64,000 nucleotides of DNA from Geodermatophilaceae bacterium URHB0062 (lineage in GTDB: Bacteria > Actinomycetota > Actinomycetes > Mycobacteriales > Geodermatophilaceae). Location of the stretch: positions 62,001 through 126,000 of the forward strand of contig JHVO01000013.1 in NCBI GenBank assembly GCA_000620185.1, written 5' to 3'. The notes below the pieces were generated by a model. The model saw nothing but the letters and a program-made list of their open reading frames with translations, had not been told where the DNA came from and made no database searches. The position numbers and the translations under genes were made by a program. This document shows positions 47,665-57,116 of this stretch, piece after piece (position 1 is the stretch's first letter; each line of letters opens with the position of its first letter).

Positions 47665-48298
47665 GGGGGCCTCGGCGCACGGGCACGTCGTCGGCACCTC
47701 GCGCGTCCAGCGCCTCGCTGACCGTGTGGGCCAGCTGCAGCACCTGGACCAGCAGCGGGACGACGGCCGTCGTCAGAGCACGGAGTCCGCGGAGGGAACC
47801 ACCGCGTGCCGCCTGCGCCTCGCGGATCCGGTCGGCCCGCTCGGCGATGAGCGGGATGAACCGCAACGTCATCGCGATGACCAGACCGATCCGGGCCGGC
47901 CGGATGCCGAGCCCTTCGAGCGGCCGGAGGATCCGTTCCACGACCGCCACCATCTCCGTCACCCGGGTGGTCGCGGTGACCACCGCCGCGGCGAGCACCA
48001 GGGCGAGCAGGCGGAGGACCGTCACCGCACCGGTGAGCGCGTCGGAGAGCAGCCAGTGGAGCACGAAGAGCCCGACCAGCCACCACAGGACCGCCCTGGC
48101 CTGACGTAGGAGCGTGGCGGCCGGCAGCCGTGCGGCCACCAGGCCCACGAGGAGGACCGTGGCCAGCGCCCCGCACACCACCGGCCAGGTAGGGACGGCG
48201 AAGACGAGCACGCTCAGCGCGGCCAGCGCGAGCAACTTCGCGCCCGCGGGCAGCCGGTGCACGACGCTGGCGCGGGGCACGTACAGGGCCAGCGTCAC
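47654..48298 (-). CDS. bioN: Energy-coupling factor transporter T component (EcfT/BioN)
   Basis: 214 residues, four to five membrane spans and a cytoplasmic helical part with the two coupling motifs AARG (AQAARGGS) and ARG (LDARGADD), diagnostic of EcfT. It links the substrate-binding BioY to the ATPase. Its ATG overlaps the ATPase stop by 4 bp. With BioY and a single ATPase it forms a three-gene biotin uptake system (BioMNY layout, order Y-M-N here). Confidence 0.88.
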   Translation of the reverse strand: MTLALYVPRASVVHRLPAGAKLLALAALSVLVFAVPTWPVVCGALATVLLVGLVAARLPAATLLRQARAVLWWLVGLFVLHWLLSDALTGAVTVLRLLALVLAAAVVTATTRVTEMVAVVERILRPLEGLGIRPARIGLVIAMTLRFIPLIAERADRIREAQAARGGSLRGLRALTTAVVPLLVQVLQLAHTVSEALDARGADDVPVRRGPRAA

Positions 48299-49023
48299 CG
48301 GTGCACCATCAGCTCCCGATAGGCGCCGACCGAGCTGTCCGGCGCTCCGTCGGCGACCACGCGGCCGCCGTCCACCACCAGGACGCGGTCGAACCCGTCG
48401 ACCAGGTCGAGGTCGTGGGTGACGACGACGACCTGCTGCTCGAGCTCCTCGATCACGCGCGCCACGCGGCGGGTGTTGACCAGGTCGAGCAGCGTGGTCG
48501 GCTCGTCGAACACGATCCGGGCCGGACGCATCACGAGCACACCGGCGATGGCCAGCAGTTGCTTCTGCCCGCCCGACAGCAGGTGCGCCGGATGGTCGGC
48601 ATGATCGGCGAGCCCGTACCGCTCCAGCACCTCGGCGACTCGCTCGGCGCGCTCGGCGGGCGGCACCCCCTGGTTCTCCAGCCCGTAGGCGACGTCCTCC
48701 GCCACGGTGGGATGCACGATCTGCGCATCGGGGTCCTGGAAGACGAAGCCCACGCGGCGGCGCACCTCGCGCACGTGCGTCCGCGTGTCCAGGCCGTCGA
48801 CGCAGACCCGTCCCGTCGTCGGCACGACCAGGCCGTTGAGCAGGCGAGCCAGGGTGCTCTTCCCGGAGCCGTTGGCGCCGACGATGCCGATCCGCCGCTC
48901 GGAGAGCCGCAGATCGAGATCGGAGAGCACGACCCGGTCGCCGTAGACGTGCCCGACGCCGCGCAGCTCGATGCCACGCGCCGGGTCGGCCACCGCAGCG
49001 GTCGTCCCCCGCCGGAGCCTCAC
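48295..49023 (-). CDS. bioM: ECF transporter ATPase (EcfA/BioM)
   Basis: 242 residues from the GTG at 49023, overlapping the BioY stop by 4 bp (GTGA). Walker A VGANGSGKST, the ECF-type Q-loop FVFQDPDAQIVHPTVAEDVAYGLEN, signature LLSGGQKQLLAIAGVL and Walker B RIVFDEPTTLLD. It powers vitamin uptake with BioN and BioY. Only one ATPase is present, so it would act as a homodimer, as in BioMNY. Confidence 0.9.
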   Translation of the reverse strand: MRLRRGTTAAVADPARGIELRGVGHVYGDRVVLSDLDLRLSERRIGIVGANGSGKSTLARLLNGLVVPTTGRVCVDGLDTRTHVREVRRRVGFVFQDPDAQIVHPTVAEDVAYGLENQGVPPAERAERVAEVLERYGLADHADHPAHLLSGGQKQLLAIAGVLVMRPARIVFDEPTTLLDLVNTRRVARVIEELEQQVVVVTHDLDLVDGFDRVLVVDGGRVVADGAPDSSVGAYRELMVHR

Positions 49024-49583
49024 AGCTGGGCGACCGCCCGCTGCGGTCGCTCGATCACCGGGTAGCTGCGGCGCACCTGCACCGCGATGGCCGCGGCGAC
49101 CACGGCCTTGATCGTGTCCCCGATCAGGAAGGGAACCGCCCCCGACACGATCGCGGCCTTCGGGGACAGGTTCGCGACGGCCGCGAGCACCGGAACACCG
49201 ATCAGGTAGATGACCACGATCCCGCCGACGACGTTCGCCAGGACCCCCCACGCCAGGTTGTACCGCGACCAGAACCGCTCGGTGAGCAGGCCGACGACGA
49301 ACGCCGCGATCGGCCAGCTCACGAGATAACCCGCGGTCGGTCCGGCGAACACGGCCAGCCCTCCGGCACCGCTGGCCAGCAGCGGCAGACCGATCGCCAC
49401 GAGGACCAGGAAGAGCGCCTGGCTGAGGAAGCCCCGCCGGGCACCCAGGATCGAGCCGGCCAGCATCACCCCGAGGGTCTGGGCGGTGATCGGGACCGGC
49501 CCTACCTGGACCGCCGGCACGAGGCCGAGGACCGCGGTGATCGCGGCGAAGAGGGCGATGTAGGCGAGGTCCTTGGTCTTCAC
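49020..49583 (-). CDS. bioY: Biotin transporter substrate-binding protein BioY
   Basis: 187 residues from the GTG at 49583. Six membrane spans. The family start KTKDLAYIALFAAITAVLGLVPAV and the signature PVPITAQTLGVMLAGSILGARRG are clear, as is GPTAGYLVSWPIAA. BioY binds biotin at the outer face of the ECF complex. The nearby alpha-glucosidase is not related. The region upstream has a TACCGG / CCGGTA palindrome. Confidence 0.92.
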   Translation of the reverse strand: MKTKDLAYIALFAAITAVLGLVPAVQVGPVPITAQTLGVMLAGSILGARRGFLSQALFLVLVAIGLPLLASGAGGLAVFAGPTAGYLVSWPIAAFVVGLLTERFWSRYNLAWGVLANVVGGIVVIYLIGVPVLAAVANLSPKAAIVSGAVPFLIGDTIKAVVAAAIAVQVRRSYPVIERPQRAVAQL

Positions 49584-49642
49584 GCAGCACTCACTCCTGG
49601 GGCCGGACCCGAGCTCTCCGGACGTCGTTGTCGCCCGGAAAG

Positions 49643-49658
49643 TACCGGAATGCCGGTA
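49643..49658. promoter_or_regulatory. Palindrome in the bioY promoter region
   Basis: TACCGG AATG CCGGTA, a perfect 6-bp inverted repeat with a 4-base spacer, lies 60 bp before the bioY start. It may bind a regulator or form a small hairpin; it is not the BioQ-type site I would expect for biotin control. Confidence 0.35.
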
Positions 49659-49690
49659 TCGGACCTCGCCCGATCCCCGAACGAACGGGC

Positions 49691-51283
49691 TCAGCCCCGC
49701 AGCCACACCGCCGCGTCCACGGGCACCTCGCCGCCGGAGACGTCGGCGCTGGCCAGGAGCACCTGGCCCTCCGGCAGCGGCACGGCGGCGGGGGAGAGGT
49801 TGACCAGGCAGACCAGCCCACCGGGACGACGGAACGCCAGGCAACCGTCGGGTGCCGGTAGCCACTGCAGCCCCTCACCGGCGAAGGCGCGCGACGACGC
49901 CCGCAGCGCGAGTGCGGCTCGGTACAGCGACTGCATCGACGTCGCGTCGGCGGCCTGGGCCTCGACGGTCAGGTCCGCCCACTCCTCGGGCATCGGCAGC
50001 CACGTGTCCGACGTCGCAGAGAACCCGAACGACGGCTTCTCGCCCGACCACGGCATGGGCACCCGGCAGCCGTCCCGGCCGCGCACGGTGCGGCCCGAGC
50101 GCTCCCACACCGGGTCCTGCAGAACCTCGTCGGGCAGGTCGACGTTGGGCAGGCCCAGCTCGTCGCCGTTGTAGAGGTAGGCCGCCCCCGGCAGCGCCAG
50201 TTGCAGCAGCGCGGCGGCGCGCGCCCGGCGGAGGCCGACCTCGCCGCCGCCGTAGCGGGTGACGTGCCGGACGACGTCGTGGTTGGACAGCACCCAGCAC
50301 GCGGGCGCCGGCGTTCCCGAGACGGTGGCCAGCGAGTGGACGACGGCGTCCCGGAGGTCGGTCGCCGTCCAGTGGGCGGTCACCAGCCGGAAGTTGAAGG
50401 CGAGCTGCAGCTCGTCCTCGCGAAGGTACTGCGCCAGCCGCTCGTCGTCGGACACCCACACCTCGCCGACCGCCATCCGGCCCTCGTACTCGTCGACGAC
50501 GGCACGGATCCGGCGGTGCACCGCGTGCACGCCGTCCTGGTCGAATCGGCGGTCGCCGGGCCCGTGGTCGTCGAGCAGGCCGGTGTCGTCCATCGGCACC
50601 ATGTCCGGCAGCCCCTCGGGCTTGGCCATGCCGTGGGCGACGTCGATGCGGAAGCCGTCGACCCCGCGGTCCAGCCAGAAGCGCATCGTCTCCTCGAGGT
50701 CGGCGAGCACCTCGGGGTTGGCGAAGTTCAGGTCGGGCTGCTCGGGCGCGAAGATGTGCAGGTACCACTGCCCGTCCGGCACCCGGGTCCAGGCGGGGCC
50801 GCCGAACACCGAGGGCCAGTTGTTGGGCGGCTCGCTGCCGTCGGGGCCGCGCCCGTCGCGGAACAGGTACCGCTCGCGCTCGGGCGAGCCGGGAGCGGCG
50901 TCCAGCGCGGCCCGGAACCACTCGCGGTCGTGCGAGCTGTGGTTGGGCACGAGATCGACGGTGACGCGGATGCCGAGCGCGTGGGCGTCGGCGAGCAGGG
51001 CGTCGAACTCGGCGAGGTCGCCGAAGACCGGCTCCACATCCCTGGGGTCGGCCACGTCATAGCCGTGGTCGGCCATCGGCGAGGGGTAGAACGGCGTGAT
51101 CCACAACGCGTCGACGCCCAGGTCGGCCAGGTACGGCAGCCTGTCGCGGATGCCCGCGAGGTCGCCGACGCCGTCACCGGTGCCGTCGGCGAAGCTGCGG
51201 ATGTAGACCTGGTAGAACACCGCGTCGCGCCACCAGTCGGCGTCGCTCCGTCGGGCAGCGGGCAGGGTCGTGTCCGGGTTCAC
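49691..51283 (-). CDS. Glycoside hydrolase family 13 alpha-glucosidase (oligo-1,6-glucosidase type)
   Basis: 530 residues. The GH13 barrel begins WWRDAVFYQVYIRSFADGTGDGVGDLAGI, then GVDALWITPFYPSPMADHGYDV, TVDLVPNHSSHDREW, the nucleophile D214 in GFRIDVAHG, acid/base E274 in AVGEVWV and the third Asp D336 in LSNHDV. The C-terminal beta domain ends EVPVDAAVWLRG. It hydrolyses alpha-glucosidic bonds in oligosaccharides or trehalose-type sugars. No signal peptide, so cytoplasmic. No sugar transporter is adjacent. Confidence 0.93.
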   Translation of the reverse strand: MNPDTTLPAARRSDADWWRDAVFYQVYIRSFADGTGDGVGDLAGIRDRLPYLADLGVDALWITPFYPSPMADHGYDVADPRDVEPVFGDLAEFDALLADAHALGIRVTVDLVPNHSSHDREWFRAALDAAPGSPERERYLFRDGRGPDGSEPPNNWPSVFGGPAWTRVPDGQWYLHIFAPEQPDLNFANPEVLADLEETMRFWLDRGVDGFRIDVAHGMAKPEGLPDMVPMDDTGLLDDHGPGDRRFDQDGVHAVHRRIRAVVDEYEGRMAVGEVWVSDDERLAQYLREDELQLAFNFRLVTAHWTATDLRDAVVHSLATVSGTPAPACWVLSNHDVVRHVTRYGGGEVGLRRARAAALLQLALPGAAYLYNGDELGLPNVDLPDEVLQDPVWERSGRTVRGRDGCRVPMPWSGEKPSFGFSATSDTWLPMPEEWADLTVEAQAADATSMQSLYRAALALRASSRAFAGEGLQWLPAPDGCLAFRRPGGLVCLVNLSPAAVPLPEGQVLLASADVSGGEVPVDAAVWLRG

Positions 51284-51307
51284 CGGGCTCCTCGGGTGTT
51301 GGTGCTC

Positions 51308-51368
51308 GTCGGCCGCCTGCAGGGGGCCCGCCGCGAGCTCGCGAGTGGCGGGGGTAGGGGGTCCTTCA
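51308..51368 (-). repeat. 61-bp dispersed repeat, copy 1
   Basis: On the minus strand it starts TGAAGGACCCCCT 6 bp after the globin stop codon and runs through CTCGCGGCGGGCCCC to GCCGAC. About 85% identical to the copy at 57041-57101, same length and same orientation relative to the upstream gene. Confidence 0.75.
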
Positions 51369-51374
51369 GCTGCT

Positions 51375-51809
51375 TCAGGCGGGGGAGAGGTCGCCCTCGG
51401 GCCCCTCGGGGAAGCGGTTCTGCATGCTGAGCGCCGCCATCTCCAGATAACCCCAGAGCGTCGCGTCCTGCTCGGGGGAGAGCTCCAGCGAGTCGACCGC
51501 CTCGCGCATGTGGTGCAGCCACGCGTCGCGCTCGGCCGGGCCGATGGCGAACGGGGCGTGGCGCATCCGCAGGCGAGGGTGGCCCCGCTCCTCAGAGTAC
51601 GTCCGCGGGCCGCCCCAGTACTGCTCGAGGAAGCCGCGCAGCCGCATCTCGGCGCCGTCCCAGTCGTCCTGCGGATAGAGCGGCGCGAGGACGGGATCGG
51701 TGCGGACGCCGGCGTAGAACGTGCCCACGAGGCGGACGAAGGTGTCGTGGCCGCCGACCTCGTCGAAGAAGGTCCGCGCCGAGGGCAGGGACCTGCTCGA
51801 CTCGCTCAT
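51375..51809 (-). CDS. glbO: Group II truncated haemoglobin (GlbO-like)
   Basis: 144 residues. [22 protein letters not shown], the loop [29 protein letters not shown] and [15 protein letters not shown] match Mycobacterium GlbO closely; H84 is the proximal haem ligand. The Trp after the F helix (ERDAWL) is also there. It binds O2 and may deliver it or detoxify reactive nitrogen. Its start overlaps the MFS stop by 4 bp (ATGA). Confidence 0.93.
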   Translation of the reverse strand: MSESSRSLPSARTFFDEVGGHDTFVRLVGTFYAGVRTDPVLAPLYPQDDWDGAEMRLRGFLEQYWGGPRTYSEERGHPRLRMRHAPFAIGPAERDAWLHHMREAVDSLELSPEQDATLWGYLEMAALSMQNRFPEGPEGDLSPA

Positions 51810-53116
51810 GAGGTCGATGGTCCCTCAGCGGGGTCGGCCGCGGCCATGTGACCCTGCGTACGCCGGAAGCCGATCAGTGACGGGATGACGGCGATCAGGC
51901 CCAGGCCGCCGCACAGCGCGACGACCGCGGTGGGCCGCATCCCCTCCGCGAACAGCCCGGCCCCCAGTGCGCCGAGGCCCTGCGCGCCGTACAACCCGCT
52001 GACCGCCACCCCGAACGCGCGCCCGCGCAGCGCGCTCGGGACGGCCTGGACGAACGACACGTTCAGCGGGATCAACCAGGACGCGCCGAGGCCGGAGACG
52101 AACAGCAACGCCACGAGGACGGCGAACGGCAGCGAGCCGGGGCCGGCCAGGTAGGCGATGAGCCCGCCGGCGAGGATCGGCGCCAGCGACAGGACGACGA
52201 GCGGCGTCACCAGCGCCTCGCGCCGGGCGGGCGCGACCAGCCGGGCCAGCGCGAGGCCGCCCAGCGTGACCCCGAGCGGGTTGGCGGCCAGGAGGACACC
52301 GATGCCGGTCGCCCCCTTGCCCAGCTCGTCGGCGAGGGGAGTGGCGACGCCCTCCCAGGCGTAGCCGAACATCGTGCCGACCCACAGCAGCGAGACGATG
52401 GCCCGCAGCCGCGGGGAGCGGCCGATCAGGGCCAGCCCCTCGGCCGTGTCCCGCCACAGCGACCGCGGGCCGTCGTCGGCCTCGGCCAGCGGAGCCGGGC
52501 GGGGCCGGAGCCCCCGCTTCAGCCACAGCGCCGACACGGCGAACGTGGCGGCGTCGATGAGCAGGGCCGACGAGGGGTTCAGCACAGCCACGAGCGCGCC
52601 GGCCACCAGGAAGCCGACGACCTGCGCCAGCTGCAGCGTGATGTTGGTCAGTGAGGTGGCGACGGCGTAGCGGTCGCCCTCCAGCACGTCGGCCATGAGC
52701 GCGGAGCGCGCGGACTCGAACGGTGGCGCGCACAACGAGACCAGGAACAGCAGGCCGAGCAGGACCGGCAGGGGTGTGCCCGGGATGGCCATCACCCCGA
52801 GCAGCAGCGCCCGCACCGTGTCAGTCGCGATCAGGACCCGGTGGCGGGGCAGCCGGTCGGCCAGCGTGGAGAGCACCGGGCCGCCGAGCAGCCACGGCAG
52901 GTGGCCGATCGCGAAGGTCAGCGCCGAGAGCAGCGGTGAGGCGGTGCGCTGGTAGACCAGCACGGTGAGGGCCACGCGGGCCAGCTCGTCACCGGCCGTG
53001 GAGAGCAGGTAGGTGCCGAACAGGGGCCGGAACTCCCGGACGGCGAAGACCTCCCGGAACGTCGCCGGGCGCTCGGGGGCGCCAGCGACCGTGCCCTCGG
53101 ATGGTTGCGCCGTCAC
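51806..53116 (-). CDS. MFS transporter (drug/efflux type)
   Basis: 436 residues from the GTG at 53116, which overlaps the MscS stop by 4 bp. About twelve spans beginning [37 protein letters not shown], with the motif A-like [15 protein letters not shown] between spans two and three, and [38 protein letters not shown], as in enterobactin/macrolide-type exporters. Substrate not evident. It is translated between a mechanosensitive channel and a haemoglobin, an unusual trio. Confidence 0.9.
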   Translation of the reverse strand: MTAQPSEGTVAGAPERPATFREVFAVREFRPLFGTYLLSTAGDELARVALTVLVYQRTASPLLSALTFAIGHLPWLLGGPVLSTLADRLPRHRVLIATDTVRALLLGVMAIPGTPLPVLLGLLFLVSLCAPPFESARSALMADVLEGDRYAVATSLTNITLQLAQVVGFLVAGALVAVLNPSSALLIDAATFAVSALWLKRGLRPRPAPLAEADDGPRSLWRDTAEGLALIGRSPRLRAIVSLLWVGTMFGYAWEGVATPLADELGKGATGIGVLLAANPLGVTLGGLALARLVAPARREALVTPLVVLSLAPILAGGLIAYLAGPGSLPFAVLVALLFVSGLGASWLIPLNVSFVQAVPSALRGRAFGVAVSGLYGAQGLGALGAGLFAEGMRPTAVVALCGGLGLIAVIPSLIGFRRTQGHMAAADPAEGPSTS

Positions 53117-54129
53117 CGGGCTTCCGCCCTCGCCGCAGGGACGTTCCCCAGCACGGGGGCCGGGGTGCGGATGCCCTCCGCGACGAACCGCTCCTTCAGC
53201 CGCATCCGCAGTTCTCGGCCGACCCGCCACTGGTCGACGCTCGTCGTGCGCACGATCAGCCGCAGGAACACGCCCTCCGCGGTGATGTGCTCGACGCCCA
53301 GCGACTCCGGCTCGGCCAGGAGGACGTCGGCCCACTCCTCCTCGGCGGCGAGCGCGTCGGCGACCTCCTGCATCACCTCGCGGCAGCGCTCCAGATCGGT
53401 GTCGTGGGCGACGGGCATGTCGATGACCACCTGGCCGAAGCCCTGGCTCTTGTTGCCCACGCGCAGGACCTCGCCGTTGCGCACGTACCAGACGACGCCG
53501 TTGACGTCGCGCAGCCGGGTGATCCGCAGGCCGACCGCCTCGACCGTGCCGCTGGCCGCGCCGAGGTCGACGACGTCACCGACGCCGTACTGGTCCTCGA
53601 GGATGATCCCGATGCCGGCGATGAAGTCCTTGATCAGGTTCTGCGCGCCGAACCCGAGGGCGACGCCGACGACGCCGGCGCTGGCCACGATGGGTGCGAG
53701 GTTGATGCCCAGTTCGCCCAGCACGAGCACCACGGCGATGCCGAGGACGACGATCGAGGCGACGCTGCGCAGGACCGACCCGATCGCCTCGGCACGCTGC
53801 GTCCGGCGCTCGGTGAGCTGCTCCATCGCGGCCGACTGCGGCGCGCGGAACCGCCGCGGCCGCAGGATCGTGGGCACGCTCCCGGTCGCGGTGCGGTCGG
53901 TCAGCCGGCGGATGCCCCGGTGCGCGAACGCCCGCACGACGGCGGCCAGGACGACGATCAGCAGCATCTTCGCCGGCGTGGCGATCAGCGCGTCGGCGTT
54001 CGCGGCCAGCCAGTCGAGGCCGAACCAGTCGTAGACGCGCGCGCACAGGGTCGTGGAGTGCTGCACGCAGTCCGGGACCGCGCCGGCCACGCCATCGGCC
54101 AGGACGGACACGAACGGTGATCGACTCAT
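53113..54129 (-). CDS. Small-conductance mechanosensitive channel (MscS family)
   Basis: 338 residues, with membrane spans at about 50-70 (MLLIVVLAAVVRAF) and 118-165. The pore helix region reads APIVASAGVVGVALGFGAQNLIKDFIAGIGIILEDQYGVGDVVDLG, the most conserved part of MscS, followed by the beta domain VEAVGLRITRLRDVNGVVWYVRNGEVLRVGN. It opens on membrane tension to release solutes. It is the first gene of a three-gene overlapping operon with MFS and globin. Confidence 0.92.
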   Translation of the reverse strand: MSRSPFVSVLADGVAGAVPDCVQHSTTLCARVYDWFGLDWLAANADALIATPAKMLLIVVLAAVVRAFAHRGIRRLTDRTATGSVPTILRPRRFRAPQSAAMEQLTERRTQRAEAIGSVLRSVASIVVLGIAVVLVLGELGINLAPIVASAGVVGVALGFGAQNLIKDFIAGIGIILEDQYGVGDVVDLGAASGTVEAVGLRITRLRDVNGVVWYVRNGEVLRVGNKSQGFGQVVIDMPVAHDTDLERCREVMQEVADALAAEEEWADVLLAEPESLGVEHITAEGVFLRLIVRTTSVDQWRVGRELRMRLKERFVAEGIRTPAPVLGNVPAARAEAR

Positions 54130-54183
54130 TACCGGAATACTCCCAGGCTCGAACGGCTCTGTCAGCCCTGGGGCCTCGTGTCG

Positions 54184-56280
54184 CTACCGCCGGGTGAATC
54201 CGGTGTGGGCGGCGAGAAAGGCGAGCTGGTCGGCCGCCAGCCCCACGGTCCGGCTGACCGCCCGCGCGCCGTGCCCGACCGAGACCTCCCGGCGCAGCAC
54301 GATCGGTGCGCTGCCGCTGGTCGCGTGCTGCAGGGCCGCGGCGAGCTTGCGGGCGTGCAGCGGGTCGACGCGGGTGTCGGACTCGAAGGTCGTGAAGAGG
54401 ACCGCCGGATAGGCGGTGCCCTCCCGCACGGCGTGGTACGGCGAGTACCCGAGCAGCCAGCCGAGCTCGGTGGGATCGTCGGCGGTGCCGTACTCGTCGT
54501 TCCAGGTGCGCCCCAGGCCGAACCGCTCGTACCGCACCATGTCCAGCAGCGGTGCGCTGCACACCACGGCAGCGGCAAGGTCGGGCCGCTGGGTGAGCGT
54601 CGCCCCGACCAGCAGGCCGCCGTTGGAACCGCCCATCACCGCGAGCCGGTCGTGCGTCGTCCACCCGTGCTCGACGAGTTGCTCGCCGGCGGCCGCGAAG
54701 TCGTCGAAGACGTTCTGCTTGCGCTCCCGCATGCCGGCCCGGTGCCACTCCTCGCCGTGCTCGGAGCCCCCGCGCAGGTTGGCCACCGCCCACACGCCGC
54801 CGGTGGCCACCCAGGCGAGCGCCTGCGCCGTGTAGCCGGGCGTCAGCGCCACGTTGAACCCGCCGTAGCCGTAGAGCACGGTGGGTCGCGGCACATCAGG
54901 CGCGCCCGAGCCGGACAGCACGAACAGGTGCACCGGCGTGCCGTCCGCCGAGGTGGCGTGCGTCTCGACGACGGTCACGGCCGGCACCTCGCCGGCGACC
55001 GCCGCCTGCTCCCAGGTGCGCACGGTCGTCGGATTGCCCGCCTCCCACTGCAGCACCGACGGCGGCGTGGCGTAGTCGGTGTAGCCCACCCACGCGGTGG
55101 TGCCACCCTCCGGCGGAGCGCTGACCCCGGAGATGCTGCCCGCGCCCGGGCCCTCGACGTCGGCGAGTCGGGCGGGTGGGGAGTCGGCAGAGCCGTCGGC
55201 CGCCCAGACCGACAGGCGGTCGGTGGCGTCCACGGCGTGCACGGCCAGCACCTGGAGCGACCCGTCGGCGCCGTCGACGAGGGCGATGTCGGAGAGGACG
55301 CCGTCCGGCTGCTGCGGGATCACGTCCCGCCAGGCCGCCGGCGCCCAGGTCGCCGGGTCGGCCGGATCCGCGACGGCCAGCCGCCCGCGCGGGGCGTCGC
55401 GGTCGGACAGCAGCCACAGCCGGCCGTCCCGGGCCACCCATGCGCTGGTGCGGGCGTCGACTCCGACCTGGAACTCGCGCAGCTCGCCGTCTCCGGCCAG
55501 GTCGGCGACCCAGACGTCGTCCCGGGGGGCGGTGCCGGCGGACCCCGAGACGACCAGCCACCGCCCGTTCCGCGACAGGTGCACGTCGAAGTACATGGTC
55601 GGGTCGCTGCCCTCGCCGTGGACCAGTTCGTCGTCGTCCGGCGACGCGCCCACGCGGTGACGCCAGACCCGGCGGTGGAACTGCTCCTCACCGGCCGGCA
55701 CCGCATCCGGCGCCAGCCGGCGGACGTAGAACAGCTCGTCGCCGCCGGGCAGCCACGCCACGGGGGAGTACCGGCACCGGTCGATCGGCCCGTCGATCAC
55801 CTCCCCGGTCGTCACGTCCAGCACGTAGAGCCGCGACTCCTCGTCCCCACCGGTCGAGAGCTGGTAGGCCAGCCGGTCGCCCTCCCACGACGGCGACCAG
55901 GCGTCCAGGGTCGTCGTCCCGGCGGGGTCGAGCGCCATCGGGTCGACCAGGACGCGCTGGGTGCCGTCGGGCTCCCGGACGCGGAGGACGGCGTGCTCCT
56001 GACCCGGGTCGCGCCGGGTGGAGAAGGCCCGCCGGCCCCGCCAGACCGGGACGCCCACCGCGCCCGCGTGCACCAGCTGCTCGAGCCGCGCGGCGAACTG
56101 GTCGCGGAGCGGCAGAGCGGAGAGGAGGTCGCCGGCGAGGGCGTCCTGGGCCTCGGTCCAGGCGATGGTGCGGGGGTCCGCGGCGTCCTCGAGCCAGCGG
56201 TAGGGGTCCGCGACGCGGTGGCCGTGCAGGTCGTCGACGAGGTCGAGCCGGGGGGCGTCGGGATAGCGCATCTGTCGCAC
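54184..56280 (-). CDS. Prolyl oligopeptidase-family serine protease (S9A)
   Basis: 698 residues from the GTG at 56280, with GGGAG 5-6 bp upstream (ATG 56271 is an alternative). The N-terminal [27 protein letters not shown] is typical. A seven-bladed propeller occupies the middle, and the hydrolase domain has S552 (GGSNGG), D635 ([13 protein letters not shown]) and H670 (VSVGHGAR). It cleaves after proline in short peptides in the cytosol. No signal peptide. It is divergent from the HNH endonuclease gene. Confidence 0.94.
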   Translation of the reverse strand: MRQMRYPDAPRLDLVDDLHGHRVADPYRWLEDAADPRTIAWTEAQDALAGDLLSALPLRDQFAARLEQLVHAGAVGVPVWRGRRAFSTRRDPGQEHAVLRVREPDGTQRVLVDPMALDPAGTTTLDAWSPSWEGDRLAYQLSTGGDEESRLYVLDVTTGEVIDGPIDRCRYSPVAWLPGGDELFYVRRLAPDAVPAGEEQFHRRVWRHRVGASPDDDELVHGEGSDPTMYFDVHLSRNGRWLVVSGSAGTAPRDDVWVADLAGDGELREFQVGVDARTSAWVARDGRLWLLSDRDAPRGRLAVADPADPATWAPAAWRDVIPQQPDGVLSDIALVDGADGSLQVLAVHAVDATDRLSVWAADGSADSPPARLADVEGPGAGSISGVSAPPEGGTTAWVGYTDYATPPSVLQWEAGNPTTVRTWEQAAVAGEVPAVTVVETHATSADGTPVHLFVLSGSGAPDVPRPTVLYGYGGFNVALTPGYTAQALAWVATGGVWAVANLRGGSEHGEEWHRAGMRERKQNVFDDFAAAGEQLVEHGWTTHDRLAVMGGSNGGLLVGATLTQRPDLAAAVVCSAPLLDMVRYERFGLGRTWNDEYGTADDPTELGWLLGYSPYHAVREGTAYPAVLFTTFESDTRVDPLHARKLAAALQHATSGSAPIVLRREVSVGHGARAVSRTVGLAADQLAFLAAHTGFTRR

Positions 56281-56437
56281 GGTAGCTCCCGTTCGAGCAC
56301 CGCGTGCCGCCGTCCACAGGCACGGCGAGCGGCCCGGCCGGGCAACTCACTACGCCGATCCTGGATTTCCGGGTCAGAATGGGCCCAGCCCGCGGGTCTC
56401 GGAGCCACCGGCGGTCCGGGGCGTCCGGAGGTGTGCC

Positions 56438-57043
56438 GTGCCGCGTACCGCGCACGGGTCGCCGTCGGCGGGCCATCCAGGTTCGCGCCGCGACCCGATC
56501 CCATCGGTCCTGCCCATGCCCTCGCCGGGCACCACGGCCGCCACGTTGCTGCTGAACGCGACGTACGAGCCGCTGTGCGTGGTGTCCAGCCGGCGGGCGA
56601 TCGTCCTCGTCCTCGCGGAGAAGGCCGAGTCGGTCGACACCGCCGCCGACGTGGTGCACTCGGAGCTGGTGAGCCTGCCGGTGCCCGTGGTCGCCCGGCT
56701 GACCCGCTACGTCCGGGTGCCGTTTCCCGCGTCGGTGCCGCTGTCTCGCCGCGCGGTGTTCACCCGCGACGGCCAGACCTGCGTGTACTGCGGCGGCTCG
56801 GCGACCAGCATCGACCACGTCGTGCCGCGCAGCCGGGGCGGCACCCACACCTGGGACAACGTCGTCGCCGCCTGCCGGCGGTGCAACCACACCAAGGCCG
56901 ACCGCTCGTTGGCCGAGATGGGTTGGGCGCTGCCACACCCTCCACGAACGCCCAGCGGCGCCGCATGGCGTCTGCTGGGCGCCCGCACCGTCGACCCGCG
57001 CTGGCGTGAGTGGCTCGGCATCCCCGAGAGCGTGAGTGCTTGA
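56438..57043 (+). CDS. HNH endonuclease
   Basis: 201 residues from the GTG at 56438, preferred because GGAGG lies 6 bp upstream; an ATG at 56516 gives 175 residues and matches the usual start before TTAATLLLNATYEPL. The HNH/McrA-like zinc site is CVYCGGSATSIDHVVPRSRGG and WDNVVAACRRCNHTKADR, with two CxxC pairs and the catalytic His. Actinobacteria carry several such standalone HNH proteins whose role is unclear. The stop codon forms the first bases of a 61-bp repeat. Confidence 0.88.
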   Translation: MPRTAHGSPSAGHPGSRRDPIPSVLPMPSPGTTAATLLLNATYEPLCVVSSRRAIVLVLAEKAESVDTAADVVHSELVSLPVPVVARLTRYVRVPFPASVPLSRRAVFTRDGQTCVYCGGSATSIDHVVPRSRGGTHTWDNVVAACRRCNHTKADRSLAEMGWALPHPPRTPSGAAWRLLGARTVDPRWREWLGIPESVSA

Positions 57044-57101
57044 AGGACCCCCTGCCCCCCACCGCTCGCAGGCTCGCGGCGGGCCCCTGCAGGGAGCCGA
57101 C
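57041..57101 (+). repeat. 61-bp dispersed repeat, copy 2
   Basis: Starts TGAAGGACCCCCT, where TGA is the HNH stop codon, and continues through GCTCGCGGCGGGCCCC and TGCAGG to GCCGAC. Aligned with the copy at 51308-51368 it differs at about nine positions. Both copies lie at the 3' end of a gene in the same sense. Confidence 0.75.
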
Positions 57102-57116
57102 CGGAGAGGACGCGGA

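Noticed and set aside
54178-57009. 943-codon plus-strand frame across the prolyl oligopeptidase and HNH genes
   Set aside because: It is out of frame with the HNH gene and antisense to a protease with a complete catalytic triad.
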